Shown here piece after piece: positions 47,259 through 64,000 of a stretch of DNA of 64,000 bases. Under the pieces are notes generated by a model. The model was not told the DNA's origin, made no database searches, and worked only from the letters and a program-made list of their open reading frames with translations. The translations under genes were made by a program, and so were the position numbers. Position 1 is the first letter of the stretch, and each line of letters starts with the position of its first letter. The stretch comes from Eudorina sp. 2006-703-Eu-15 (Eukaryota > Chlorophyta > Chlorophyceae > Chlamydomonadales > Volvocaceae): NCBI GenBank assembly GCA_003117195.1, contig BDSI01000027.1:186001-250000 (forward strand). The letters run 5' to 3'.

Positions 47259-48750
47259 AGAGGAGGCGGGGGGGGGCAACCTCGGGCTGGCTCGGAGGTG
47301 CGGTACTGAAGCAGCAGGCGGATGAGGTCACTGGGTGGGTGGGTGGGCGCAGTGGTGTTGGTTGGGGTTTGGTGGTGGGGTGGGGCGGTGGAGTGGGGCG
47401 GGTGCACGCGTGGGCGGGTGGGGCGGGGGGGCGGAGGTGAGCAGCAGTGCTGCAGTGGCGCGAGATTGCCGTACTGCTCGATTCGGCACAGGGCACCACT
47501 CCACATACACATCTAGATGCGCAGGTACGTGGTAGGGTTGGGCACTCGGGCTCAGAGCAATGGTAGGGCCTACCCGTAGAGGGACGCCTGGCTAGTCCAG
47601 CCAGCCAGCCAGGCAGGCAGGCAGGCGAATAAGGGACCGTTGGTTGTGGATGGTGGGTCCATGCAGGGGGCCCGGGTCGGGGACGTTCCGGATGTCCTAC
47701 CGACAGGTGGACGCACAGGCCGACCCCGCAGGAAGCAGGCGGACAGAAACAGAGATGGGATCGGTCCAGGGGGCGCCAGGCGAGGAAGCCCCGAGGTTAG
47801 ATCCAGGGGGCTGTACGCTTGCTGTTGGTTGCCAATGTTCATGTGAGGTCCACGGCTTGGGCGCCTTTGTTCTGTTGGATCTTCCTTCCTTGGTTCGCAC
47901 CATTCCGAGCAGCCGCATGCAGGCCGGGTAATCGCAATCGCATGTTCGGTGGCGAGGTGGCGGTGGAGGTGTTGTGGTCGGTGCCGTACAGGCACGTGGC
48001 CTTGCTTGCAGCGGCGGCGCGACACCGTCTCCTGTTTCCAGTCGGGCGTGGTGATGTCGGGTTGGTGGGTGGGGGGCTGTGCTGTTACTCTTGGCCCTTG
48101 GGGCATATGAATGCCTCAAGTCATTTGATTGATTGTTGATGTGATGTAGATGGCGTGTTGGTGGCGAGGTGGGGTGTATACAGTGCGACTGGTGGGTTGC
48201 TGGTTAGGCAGGGTGGCCCAATTCGTTCGTTGTGTTCCCTTGATTACGAGCAGGCCGTTCTGGCTTTTAAGGCGTGTCGTGGCTTCGGGTGTGCACTGCA
48301 GTTGTGGTGCGACGTATGTGAGGCGGCAGCGGAATGAATGTCGCAGTGGCATCCCGCAAAGGAATCGGAGGGTGCCTACTCTGCCAGGGGGGAAAACCCT
48401 GCTGACACAGCAGATACCGTAGGCGCGCCGCCATCTCGACGCTTAGCAGGGCTGGGGGGACCAGGACCCGTACCGACGTGGCAACCACTCAATACACGCA
48501 GGCGCATACAGCGGGGCAACCCCGCCAACGAGGCAAGGGGCACGGCAGCGCCCGTCGTGAGTGGGGTTACTGTACACCGGGATATCGAGGTGGCCGAGGC
48601 CGTCGAAACCCCACCTCGCTGATTGCGTTTCGCCTTCAGATCAAGGGAGCGCTAGAATTCAACAGGAGGCTATGACCTCGGATCACCGCTGTGTATGAGT
48701 CCCCGGACCTACCCAGGGGTGGCCGCTGCAACGGGCTGGATAGGCCACTG

Positions 48751-48789
48751 GCGGCCCTGCCGGCATTTCCTACATGTTGGCAGGGCCGC
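48751..48789. repeat. 11-bp perfect inverted repeat, 17-base loop
   Basis: GCGGCCCTGCC (48751-48761) pairs with GGCAGGGCCGC (48779-48789). A GC-rich stem like this could stall or terminate transcripts, but no function is assigned. Confidence 0.8.
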
Positions 48790-49576
48790 GGGTCGCGTGT
48801 GAGGGCAGACAGGCCGGGTGTTCGTTTCCGATAGGCCGCAGCCAACCATAGGCAGTTGGGGGGACGCTGCGCCTCGCGGCGGTTGATCAGGTCAACGAGG
48901 CCTGGGCTACTGGAGCCAGCAATTCTTTTCGACGATCGTCAGCTGGCGCCAACCTATAAACTCGTTGAAGTCCGAGTCAGTCGCGCGGCTTGTGTCTCGA
49001 GAACTGTACAAGACCTTGAAACAAATCCTCCCCCCAATTGCAAGGACTAGTAGTGCCCCTTGATCGAACACTTAGGGCCGGACCCCGGACGGCTTAATAA
49101 TGTATTTTAGGAAGTTCTTTCCTACTCGCACTTGCACTTGAAACTGCTTAAACCTGCCCTTCATACGGAGTCCGTTGCACCTATCAAAAGTTGCAACTTG
49201 CACGATCAGTCGCATCTCAAGTTAACTTCTGGTGTGACTAAGGTGCGCGGTGGGTAACGAGCAGTGTCAAAGCCTAGGACTTGAACGGCACACCACCTGT
49301 GCGAGTCATGTAAGCGCTCATAGCCTCAATCTGCAATATATCACGATATTGCATAATCGTTGTGGCATGGCATAGCATAACGCCACGGCCGCGAGGCCGT
49401 GAGGCCAAGCCAATCTGAAAAGCTTGAAAGCATTTACCGATTGAAGCGAGTGTGCGAAGGCGAACAAAGCATTAGTGTTCTGTGTGCGCTCGCTCGTAGA
49501 TGAGACGACCTTCCGACTCTCGTGGTTTTTTAATCGTACAGCGCTCAACCGAAAGCAGTAAAAAAACAATTACACA

Positions 49577-49644
49577 AGCCATCCACATCGTTGTGCCTAT
49601 TGCTAACCCAAGCCATCCGCATCGTCGTGCCTATTGCTAACCCA
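49577..49644 (+). repeat. 34-bp tandem duplication just before SELENBP start
   Basis: Two copies of AGCCATCCRCATCGTYGTGC plus CTATTGCTAACCCA, differing at two positions, end 26 bases before the start codon. They lie in the leader or promoter. Confidence 0.9.
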
Positions 49645-49670
49645 TACCACTGTAGCCTCGATTTGCAGAG

Positions 49671-56362
<6,692 letters not shown>

Positions 56363-57204
56363 AGCTGCCGTACAGATCGGGATATCGGGCTGTCTGCTGA
56401 CATGATGCGGATGCGCGTCGTAGCCGTGGCTCCCACGCGCCGTTGGTGGTGGGGACCCCTGGGGGCTTACACTGAAAGGATGAGCGGGAGTTGAGAGCTG
56501 AGTGCTGGAGATGTCATTGCTACTGAAGGGGGGGCGTACAGGGGCGGTGAACGTCCTTTCTGACAGCGTTTGGGGGAGCGATGTATGGAGCATTGAAGGA
56601 GCGCGGTTGGGTTGATGAGCGGTGTCGGGGAAAGCACGTTGAACAAGAGGTCGCACCCCGCCGGTAGATCGGTCATGTACATTACACGTTGTAGCTCTCG
56701 ATTTGCCGATAAGCCTTGAACCCCTTCCGCCCCTCGCCTTTCCCAAGGAAGGGATGCGCATCGTCTTCCTGTAGCCGTCGCGGTGTGTTAGCAAGTCTGT
56801 CTCGCTGGTGAGCGTATGGAAGGTGACTGCTTTTGCTGTACGGCTCCGCCCGAGCACGCAATGGATGTATATGTGAAGACGCAGTAGGGGCTGCAGGCAA
56901 GTCGTTGGACAACCAAGCCTAACGACCGGCGTGGACCCGCGTGTGGCCGAGGGAGGTGAGAGGTGGTCGCAGCCCATCGAGCAGCCAGATGTTGTGACAC
57001 TGCGCTTTCATTTACGAAGTGCATTTCACTGTGGTACCGAGTGCTGACAGCTGGATGTTCCAGGACATTTTGGATTCTGTGTACTGCAGTGTGCGTTATT
57101 GAGGGGTATTGCCACCCCTCGCTGGCGCCTTGTGAATTGCTCATTTCGTGGACAGCACCCTCCGCGTTGGCCCTCTCTGCAGCTCACCTGTCATGGAACC
57201 TGAA

Positions 57205-57322
<118 letters not shown>

Positions 57323-57574
57323 GAGGCTGAAGGTGTGTTGGCATGTGCAGATTGCATTGGAGCTGGCGCTTGGTCGTCGCAGTGCCGTGCGGCACTGTGG
57401 CTCGCTTTGCCGTTGTCGCTCCGGATGTGGAGCTGGCGCTTACCTGGCCTTGCATTGGGGGGCAAGTGGTCAGATCGTCCCTGGAAGGGCCTTTCAAAGA
57501 GAGAAGTGGTTCATGCGTGTTGTCGGTTAAAGCACTGGCAGGGCTCTAGGTTTGGCTTCTTATAGATATGCCCC

Positions 57575-57579
57575 TGTAA
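57575..57579 (+). terminator. Possible TGTAA poly(A) signal of the SELENBP gene
   Basis: The nearest TGTAA I saw after the SELENBP stop, about 1.2 kb downstream. If it is used, the 3' untranslated region includes the (GT)n run. Confidence 0.2.
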
Positions 57580-58008
57580 ATACTGGACACGCAACAAATT
57601 TGTGTACAGAGGCTAAGAATTTGCACGATGCGCAAAACCCAACGCGTGCACCTGCACACAGCTCTGCGCAGCTCCCCGTCTTTCCCTGTCCCCGGAGGAT
57701 TAAAGTCGCAACCGGACGATGTTTAATTCGCAGCCCATCGTCCGATACCGCGGAGATCCATCCACGGTGTACATTATTTGCCAAATGTAGATCGTGTTCA
57801 GGTGCAGTCAATGTACGGTGCCTGTACGGCCTTGTGCTCTAGGTCCTTCTCCAGGGCTAACCAGAGCAATTTCTTAAGAACTTGCGTTGCCATGCCACGT
57901 CCATGCCCGTGGGCATCAAACCAGTGATGTATAGACGTGCGACCTTTGGGTCCACCACGTTTTGCTCGTGCGATTCATCATGCAAACACAGCACTACTTG
58001 AACCTATA

Positions 58009-61000
58009 ATGTCGTGGAGGTCAAGAGCTAACAGCTCTAGCTCTAGCGCTTGGCGCCAATGTCTCGCTCCACTCCGACAGGTCGAGTCTGCAAATGGTTT
58101 ACGTGACGATGATAACTTAGATTAATTTAGTCGATCGTATAATTACAGGAGGTTTTGACCAACGGGATAGTTACGCGGCCGAGCTTGCAAGCTGCTTTGG
58201 AACAACTGCGGACTGCTGTTTCTGATGTTCAGGATCATGAGGTATAAGATTGTCCTTTACGGTTGTGATCGATGATGTGTCGACCCTGAAACTGAAACAT
58301 CTGCCGTGCCGACATGCGTGCAGTTGGTCGAGGACCTCTCCTTCCTTGTCCAGCAGCTGATCGGACAGCAGCCATCAGCTTCGGGGACTTTCAGGTACGG
58401 GCTCAGAGGAAGGACAGTCTCCCGCTCCGCTTTCGGCACGATCACGGCGAATTGACCCTGTTGTCCGCAGTACCCCGCCACCAACCCTTCCATGCCCCTC
58501 AAGACGCGAAGCCCTGAAATTACCCCCACATGCCATACATTGCATGTAAATTATCTGATTGTTATTCGAGTGACAATTCAAAACCTATGCGCCCATGCTA
58601 CGTCGCAATACGGTCGCAGGGACACCGCACTGCAGGCGGCGCTCTGCCGCCTGCTGACCTCCCTGACCTCCTGTCGCTCGGTCATCCTCCACGGCCCCGC
58701 CGCGAACCTCATCCTCAGCGCCCTGCGGCAGTGGTCGGACGGAGGGCAGGATGGCGGCCACCCACCTTCAGCCGATCGGCAGCAAGGCAGCGGCGCCGCC
58801 GCGGCCGTCTCCAGTGCACCCGCTGGCGGCCGCAGCAGCTTCGGCGACACCGGGCCCCCCGCTGCGGACAGCGCCACCGCACCACCACCCGCGACCCCGC
58901 TTCCGCTGGAGGCGATGACCGCGCTGGCGGCCCTGCTGCCCGACCATCTGGCCTCGCTGTCGGAGCACGAACGGGCGATGCAGCTGGCGGCCCTGATGGC
59001 GCTGCTCGGGCCGCAGCCGCTGCCTGCGCAGGTGCGTGTGCGTGTGCGGCTGCACCGCATGGCAGGGACGCGCGGCGACGACACCCTACCGGGGGGGAGT
59101 GACATCCCTTCAGGGAGGGTTGCACGGGCGGGTAACCGGGTATACATCCTCTCGAAATACACGGTCATACACGGGATGCGGATCCTGGAGGGGCGGCCGG
59201 GGTGGTCCCGCAGCGTCACGACTTGCGACCTGCCGTGACGCGCGGAAAGCACCACGGGGAAGGCGCTCCGGAGCACACACAGGATCAGGCATATGAGGGC
59301 ATGTGCCCCGACACAACATCGGATACGGTCCTTGGGACGGCTCGAGCCCTGATCCATGTGGTCCTGTGACCCTCCCCCGCTCCTCTCATCGCATCGTCCT
59401 CCTCCGGATACCGCAGGGCCGGGGCGCCGCGGACCTCCCGGAGCTGCAGACCCTGGCGCTGACAGCCCTGGCCGCCTGCTGCGGTCGGGGCGCACCCACC
59501 ACAGGCGGCAGTGGCGCCGCCGCCGCCGCCGTCGCCTCGTCGTCGGGCCTGACAGCTGACGAGGCGATGTCCTTTCTGTCCGCGGCGGCGTCGCTGCTGC
59601 AGTCCTGCACGTCACGCGCCCGGCCGGTGGAGGACGCGGCGCACTCGCGGCTGTACGCGGCGCTGGTGCGGGCCGTGCAGGCGGCCGTGGGGGAGGCGCG
59701 CCAGGGTTGGGTGTCCCGGGCGGCGATGCTGGTGGAGGGGCTGCAGCGCTTCTTAACCTACGGCGTGCAGGCGTCGCTGGCGGCGGCGGCGGCAGTAGCA
59801 GCCAACGGGCAGCAGCAGGCCGCGCCGGGGGCGGCGGCGGCGGCCGCGGACGCGGGTGGTGGCGGCGGAAGCCGGTACCGGCCGCCGCATCTGCGCCGGC
59901 GGGAGTCGCAAACGGACGGGGGCGCCGGCTGGAGTGACAGCGACGTGAGCGACTCGGAGCCCGCGGGGGGGCAGGGCGCGGGTGGATCCGGAGCGGGTCA
60001 GTCGGCGGTGGTGGACAGGTTCCGGAGCTCGCGCGTACGGCTGGCGGTGCTGTCGTGCATCCAGGCGATGGCGAAGAGCGACCCACGGGCCATGCACGCT
60101 CACTGGTCGGCGCTGCTGCCGCTGCACGCGCCGCTGCAGCAGCGGCCGCTGACGCCACACCTGGTCACGGTACTGCTGTACGACCCTCTCATCAAGGTAC
60201 GGCATAGGCATCCGCATGAGCCGCACTGGGGCTCCCTCACCCAGCCTCGTGCCCATATCGTCCCAGGGATGCTTACAATGTATCGTACAACCCCGCTAGT
60301 CCAACACCCTTAGTCACTTTCAGACACGCGACCCGCCGATCTGCCCAATCAGCGCAGTCCCTCCGCTGATCTCGCGCGCAGCCTTCAACAAAACGGACCC
60401 TTCCTGACATATTTATTGCAACGGGGTGATGATCCTGAAGCGCCCCGCCATGGCTCCCTGGTTCCACGCACTGTCCTACGCCCTCCTCCTCCTCCTCCTC
60501 CCCCGGACCCGGACACGCGGACAGGTGCGCGCTCTGTCGGCCGCCACCATCTCCTCCCTGTTGGACGGCCCCGCCCAGCGCTCCATCCTGGCGGTGGCGG
60601 AGGCCAAGTCCATGGGCGCCCGGGCGCCGGTGCGCGGCTTCCTGACGCTGTCGCTCTCTCTGGGGCAGCTGCTGCTGGCGGCGCACGCGGGTCTGCTCCA
60701 CTCGGTGGCCACTGAGGGCAGTGCGCTGGTGCTGTCCGGGGTGCTGCGGGCGCTGGTGGTGCTGATGGCGGCGTCGCCGTACGACCGCCTGCCGCCAGAG
60801 CTGCTGCCGGAGACACTGAAGGTACGAGGGCGGTCTTGCCGGTGGGGGTGTGATGGCGGCGTTGGGGGGGGGGTATTTGGCAGGATGGAGCGTGAAGGCG
60901 CTTCGGCCCGGCAGTCTGTGGATGCCCAATCGATTGTGCGCTGCCGGTGGTCCCCGCCCCGCGGCGCCCAGGTCCTGCGGACGCGCTGGGCGGCGCTGTC

Positions 61001-64000
61001 CGGCGCCCCGCCCACCTCCGCCATCAGTGCGGCGGGCGAGCTGGGCCCCATCCAGGCGGCCTACCTGGCTTGTGTCGCCGAGTGCTTCTCCACAAAGCAC
61101 CCCATCGCGGGCCTCGCGGACTTCCTCCGCCAACACCAGCAGCCGCAGCCGCAGCCGCTGCTGCTGCCGGGTGGTACGGCACCCCGGAACGGGGGCACAT
61201 GTGCTGGCACCGGAGGCGGAGGTGGTGGTGGAGGTGGTGGTGGCGACCCGCTGGCAACGGGTCAGTTGGTCCGCGAGCTGCTGGCTGTGGGGCGCGACGG
61301 CTCCGCTGCGGCCGTGCTGCGGATCGAGGCTCTGGCGGCCCTCAAGGGGCTGGCGGCGCACTACACGGCCGCGCTGCCGCCGGGTGAGTCTCCGTCCCTG
61401 CCTGCCTCACTGCGCCGACCAAAGCGCTGACGGCTAACTACCAACCAAATGCTTAGCTGCTTATACTGCCAAGGAGGAAGGGAGTGCTGAGCACGGAAGG
61501 GATACAGGCCCTGTGCAGTAAGGGATGATATGTGGAAGTGGGGGTGAGTAGGACTGCAGGCCAAGGACCAAGGAGGTGTCGCAGTAACCGACCGATTCAA
61601 CCCGGACTGCTCGCGTGCCGGATTTTGACCCTCGCGGACATATCTCCTCCCACTCCCAGCAGTGGTGGCTGACGACACCACTGCCGGGCACGTCTTGCCA
61701 CGACGGGACAGCTGCGCGTGTTTGTTGGTTTCAGAGCTTGCGCGATGCCTCCATCCAGGAGGTGTCTTGCCCCCTGCTGCTGCTCGGTTGTGATCCTCTT
61801 CTCTCTGCCTGCCTGGGTGGCTGTGTGGTGGCAGATGTGTGGGACGACCTGCGGGCGACCTCCGCGATGGGCCTCACCTGCGGCGCCTCCCCGCGCCCCG
61901 CGTCGGCATCTGGGTCGCGGGGCGGCAAGGAGGGACCGCCCTCGCGCTCCTCCTCGTCGTCCTCTCTCGGCTCGTTCCCGACCCATGGATCTTCTGCCCG
62001 GCTCGACGAACGCGGCGGCGGTGGACGAGCGGCCAATCGCCACAACGCCCCATGGGCCTCTCCCGCCCCCAGCTCGGGTATTCGCGGGACAGCAGCACCC
62101 CAAGCTGCTGGTCCGCCTGCGGCGGCGGCGGCGGCGGCTCCTGGCGGCTGCAGTGCCAGCTCCAGCCCAGAGGACAAGGCGGCCCAACTGTCCGTCAAGT
62201 TGCTGTCGGATTACCTAAGCGCGGTTGCACGGCAGTACGGCATCAGTCGTACGGACGCTGCCGCCGGGGCAGGCGATGGGGAGGGCGGCCTGCCCGGCCC
62301 GCCGCCCTCGCCGGGCGTGGTGCCGCTGGCCGCAGCGGTGCCCCGACTGCACCCCCACCACCAGCAGCAGTCCCCACAGCAGCTCCTCTCGCCCGGGAGC
62401 GTGCGGAGCGAGGAGGAGCGGGAGGAGGGTGTGAGGCGGCTGGCGGCCATGTGGCAGGGCGCACTGGATATACTGGTGCCGGGGGCCACCTCGCATACGT
62501 CGTACATGGTGGGTGTGACCCATGGGTCGGCGCTGGTATTGAGGGGTGACAACGTGACATGCACGGCGTGTGTGTGTGTATGTGTGTGTGTGTGTGTGTG
62601 CGTGTGCGCCAATATTCTCGGGTGGCGGGGGGATTTCGTCAGGGAGGTGGGCGCCAGGCCGCAGGATGGGGACTAGGTGGGGGTGCCTGACCGTGGGGGC
62701 GATACCACACCGCACGCTGGACACTGCCCACGGACTGACCGCCGACGGGTGGCGCACAAGCACGCTACTGGGTGCACCGCATGCTCCTCCCGGACCGCGC
62801 CCACGAGGAGGCTCTGTCATTCCTTTTGACGCCAAGGGAGATTCCCACAGCCCCCTTGGCCCTGCAACCCATTTCTCGGAGTGCTCCCCTTTCATCGCCT
62901 TGCAACCCGCGGCGCCCCACCCCGCCCGGTCCCAGGTCCGGTCCGCCAGCCTGGCCTGCCTGGGTGAGGTTCCGGAGCCGGTGTTCTCCAGCCTGCCGCC
63001 GCGTGTGCAGCAGCAGCTGCTGAGGCTGCTCAGTGACGCCGCCGCTGCGGACGCGGTCGCCGCGGTGCGCGCCGCCGCATGCAAAGCGTTGGGGGCCGCA
63101 GCCGCCTTCCCGGGGGTGCTGGCGCAGCCGCCGCTGAGCGACGGCGTCACGGCGGCGCTGCTGCCCTGCCAGCGCGACTCGGTTCTGTCCGTCCGCATCG
63201 CGGCGGGGTGGGCCGTCGCCAACCTGTGCGACGCCTACCGGCGCCACCTAGAGACCGCTGCTGCCAGTGCCGTCACGGCCGAGGCGGCGGCGGCGGACGC
63301 CGCAGCCGAAGAGGACCGGTGGCGGGCGGTCCGTGCGGAATCGCACGCGCATGCGTCGACATCCCAGTCGGCGGGTCAGAGGGAGGGAGGCACGGCGGCC
63401 ACGGCGACGGCGCCGCGGGGAACAGGGCTGAAGGCGGCGGCGGCGGCGGCGGTGCTGCAGCCGCACCACTACCGGCAGCTTGCGGCGCTGTGCGGTGCCG
63501 CAGTCACCTCCTTGCAGGACGCTGATAAGGTCCGGGCCAACGGCGTGCGCGCTGTTGGAAACCTGCTGTCGATGCTCACGCCGGACATGGCACCGGGGCT
63601 GGCGGCGGCTGTCGGCGGCGCCGCTGTTGCTGCCGCCGGCAGCGGCGGCAGCCCGGCGTGGGGGTCCGCGCCCCCCGGCGATGGGCATGCCAGGCCGGCG
63701 GCCGCCCGGGCTGAGAGTGGTGGTGGCGCGGGGTTCCAGTTGGACGGCTGGCTGGACACCTCGTTGATGTGCCTGCAGTCCGCGTTGACGACGGGCGGCA
63801 TGAAGGTGCAGTGGAACGCCTGCTACGCGGCTCACGGGCTGCTCCGGAACCAGGCGCTGATGACGCACCCGCGTGTGGCGGCCCGGGTGGCGCCGCTGCT
63901 GCTGCTGCTGGTCATGCTGGTGAGGGAGAGCGCCAACTTCAAGATCCGCACACACGCCGCGGCGGCGCTGGCGGCGCTGCCTACCCGGCAGGCGTACGGC
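58009..64000 (+). CDS. HEATR6: HEATR6 homologue (HEAT-repeat, DUF4042), 3' end beyond window
   Basis: Nine exons are visible (58009-58080, 58149-58241, 58324-58394, 58620-59031, 59417-60196, 60525-60821, 60972-61383, 61835-62508, 62936 to beyond 64000), coding at least 1292 residues. Matches to the HEATR6/DUF4042 family: YRPPHLRRRE and a SDSDVSDSE patch (about 370-395), SSRVRLAVLSCIQAMAKSDP, the block VRALSAATISSLLDGPAQ, SPYDRLPPELL, VRSASLACLGEV, VRIAAGWAVANLCD, NGVRAVGNLL and MKVQWNACYAAHGLL. Family proteins are alpha-solenoid scaffolds with poorly known roles. Long Ala/Gly/Ser-rich loops are inserted between repeats, longer than in animals. The first exon is the least certain part: its donor (CAG|GTCGAG) is weak, and residues 1-78 match animals poorly. 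The frame is open at the window edge. Confidence 0.9.
62566..62602 (+). repeat. (GT)n microsatellite
   Basis: Imperfect GT run in the HEATR6 intron that follows exon 8. Confidence 0.8.

Larger units (their letters stand above)
47259..49670. other. 2.4-kb spacer, no gene seen
   Basis: It begins with the 3' untranslated region of the myristoylated protein gene. Present are a compound (CCAG)n(CAGG)n run (about 47596-47624), an 11-bp perfect stem at 48751-48789, an AT-richer stretch from about 49060 to 49660 and a 34-bp tandem duplication at its end. Frames here are not convincing. Confidence 0.4.

Noticed and set aside
47335..48119. Small frames of both strands after the myristoylated-protein gene
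   Set aside because: Low complexity or no similarity; judged untranslated or intergenic sequence.

Overview
The window looks like nuclear DNA of a volvocine or other chlorophycean green alga. It is GC-rich and intron-dense, with short exons separated by GC-rich introns full of microsatellites. Two possible TGTAA poly(A) signals (the green algal form) are seen, and several proteins carry long Gly/Ala/Pro/Gln insertions. Two genes have homologues that act in or near algal organelles: the ciliary protein CFAP69 and a DUF815 NTPase with a plausible chloroplast transit peptide. I built ten spliced gene models by hand; in every one the intron phases agree and the frame stays open. No tRNA, rRNA, CRISPR array, transposase or reverse transcriptase was recognised.

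Layout. 1-7.3 kb: three tandem plus-strand genes for small hydrophilic proteins of the group 1 LEA (Em/LEA_5) type, with the same exon plan and progressive decay of the LEA core motif. 8.8-14.4 kb: CFAP69 (central-apparatus armadillo protein), minus strand, head-to-head with an ankyrin-repeat Raf-like kinase (14.9-20.8 kb, plus) across 472 bases. 20.8-24.7 kb: a repeat-rich stretch with no gene seen. 24.7-39.1 kb: a 14-exon minus-strand gene for a predicted 2849-residue ARM - TIR - disordered - SAM protein. It has the three domain types of the NADase SARM1 in a different order, a 7-base microexon inside the TIR domain and a single 5.3-kb exon coding mostly low-complexity sequence. 41.2-45.5 kb: plastid-type DUF815 P-loop protein. 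45.8-47.3 kb: a BASP1/MARCKS-like protein predicted to be N-myristoylated and palmitoylated. 49.7-56.4 kb: selenium-binding protein (SELENBP1/SBP1 family), with an 830-base tetranucleotide satellite in one intron. 58.0 kb to the end: HEATR6 (DUF4042 HEAT-repeat protein), cut by the window edge.

The genes do not form an operon-like unit. The strongest candidate for new biology is the algal ARM-TIR-SAM protein. Next come a 12-bp palindrome (GACCCATGGGTC) scattered through exons, introns and spacers, the three GC-AG introns, and a 28-bp perfect hairpin.
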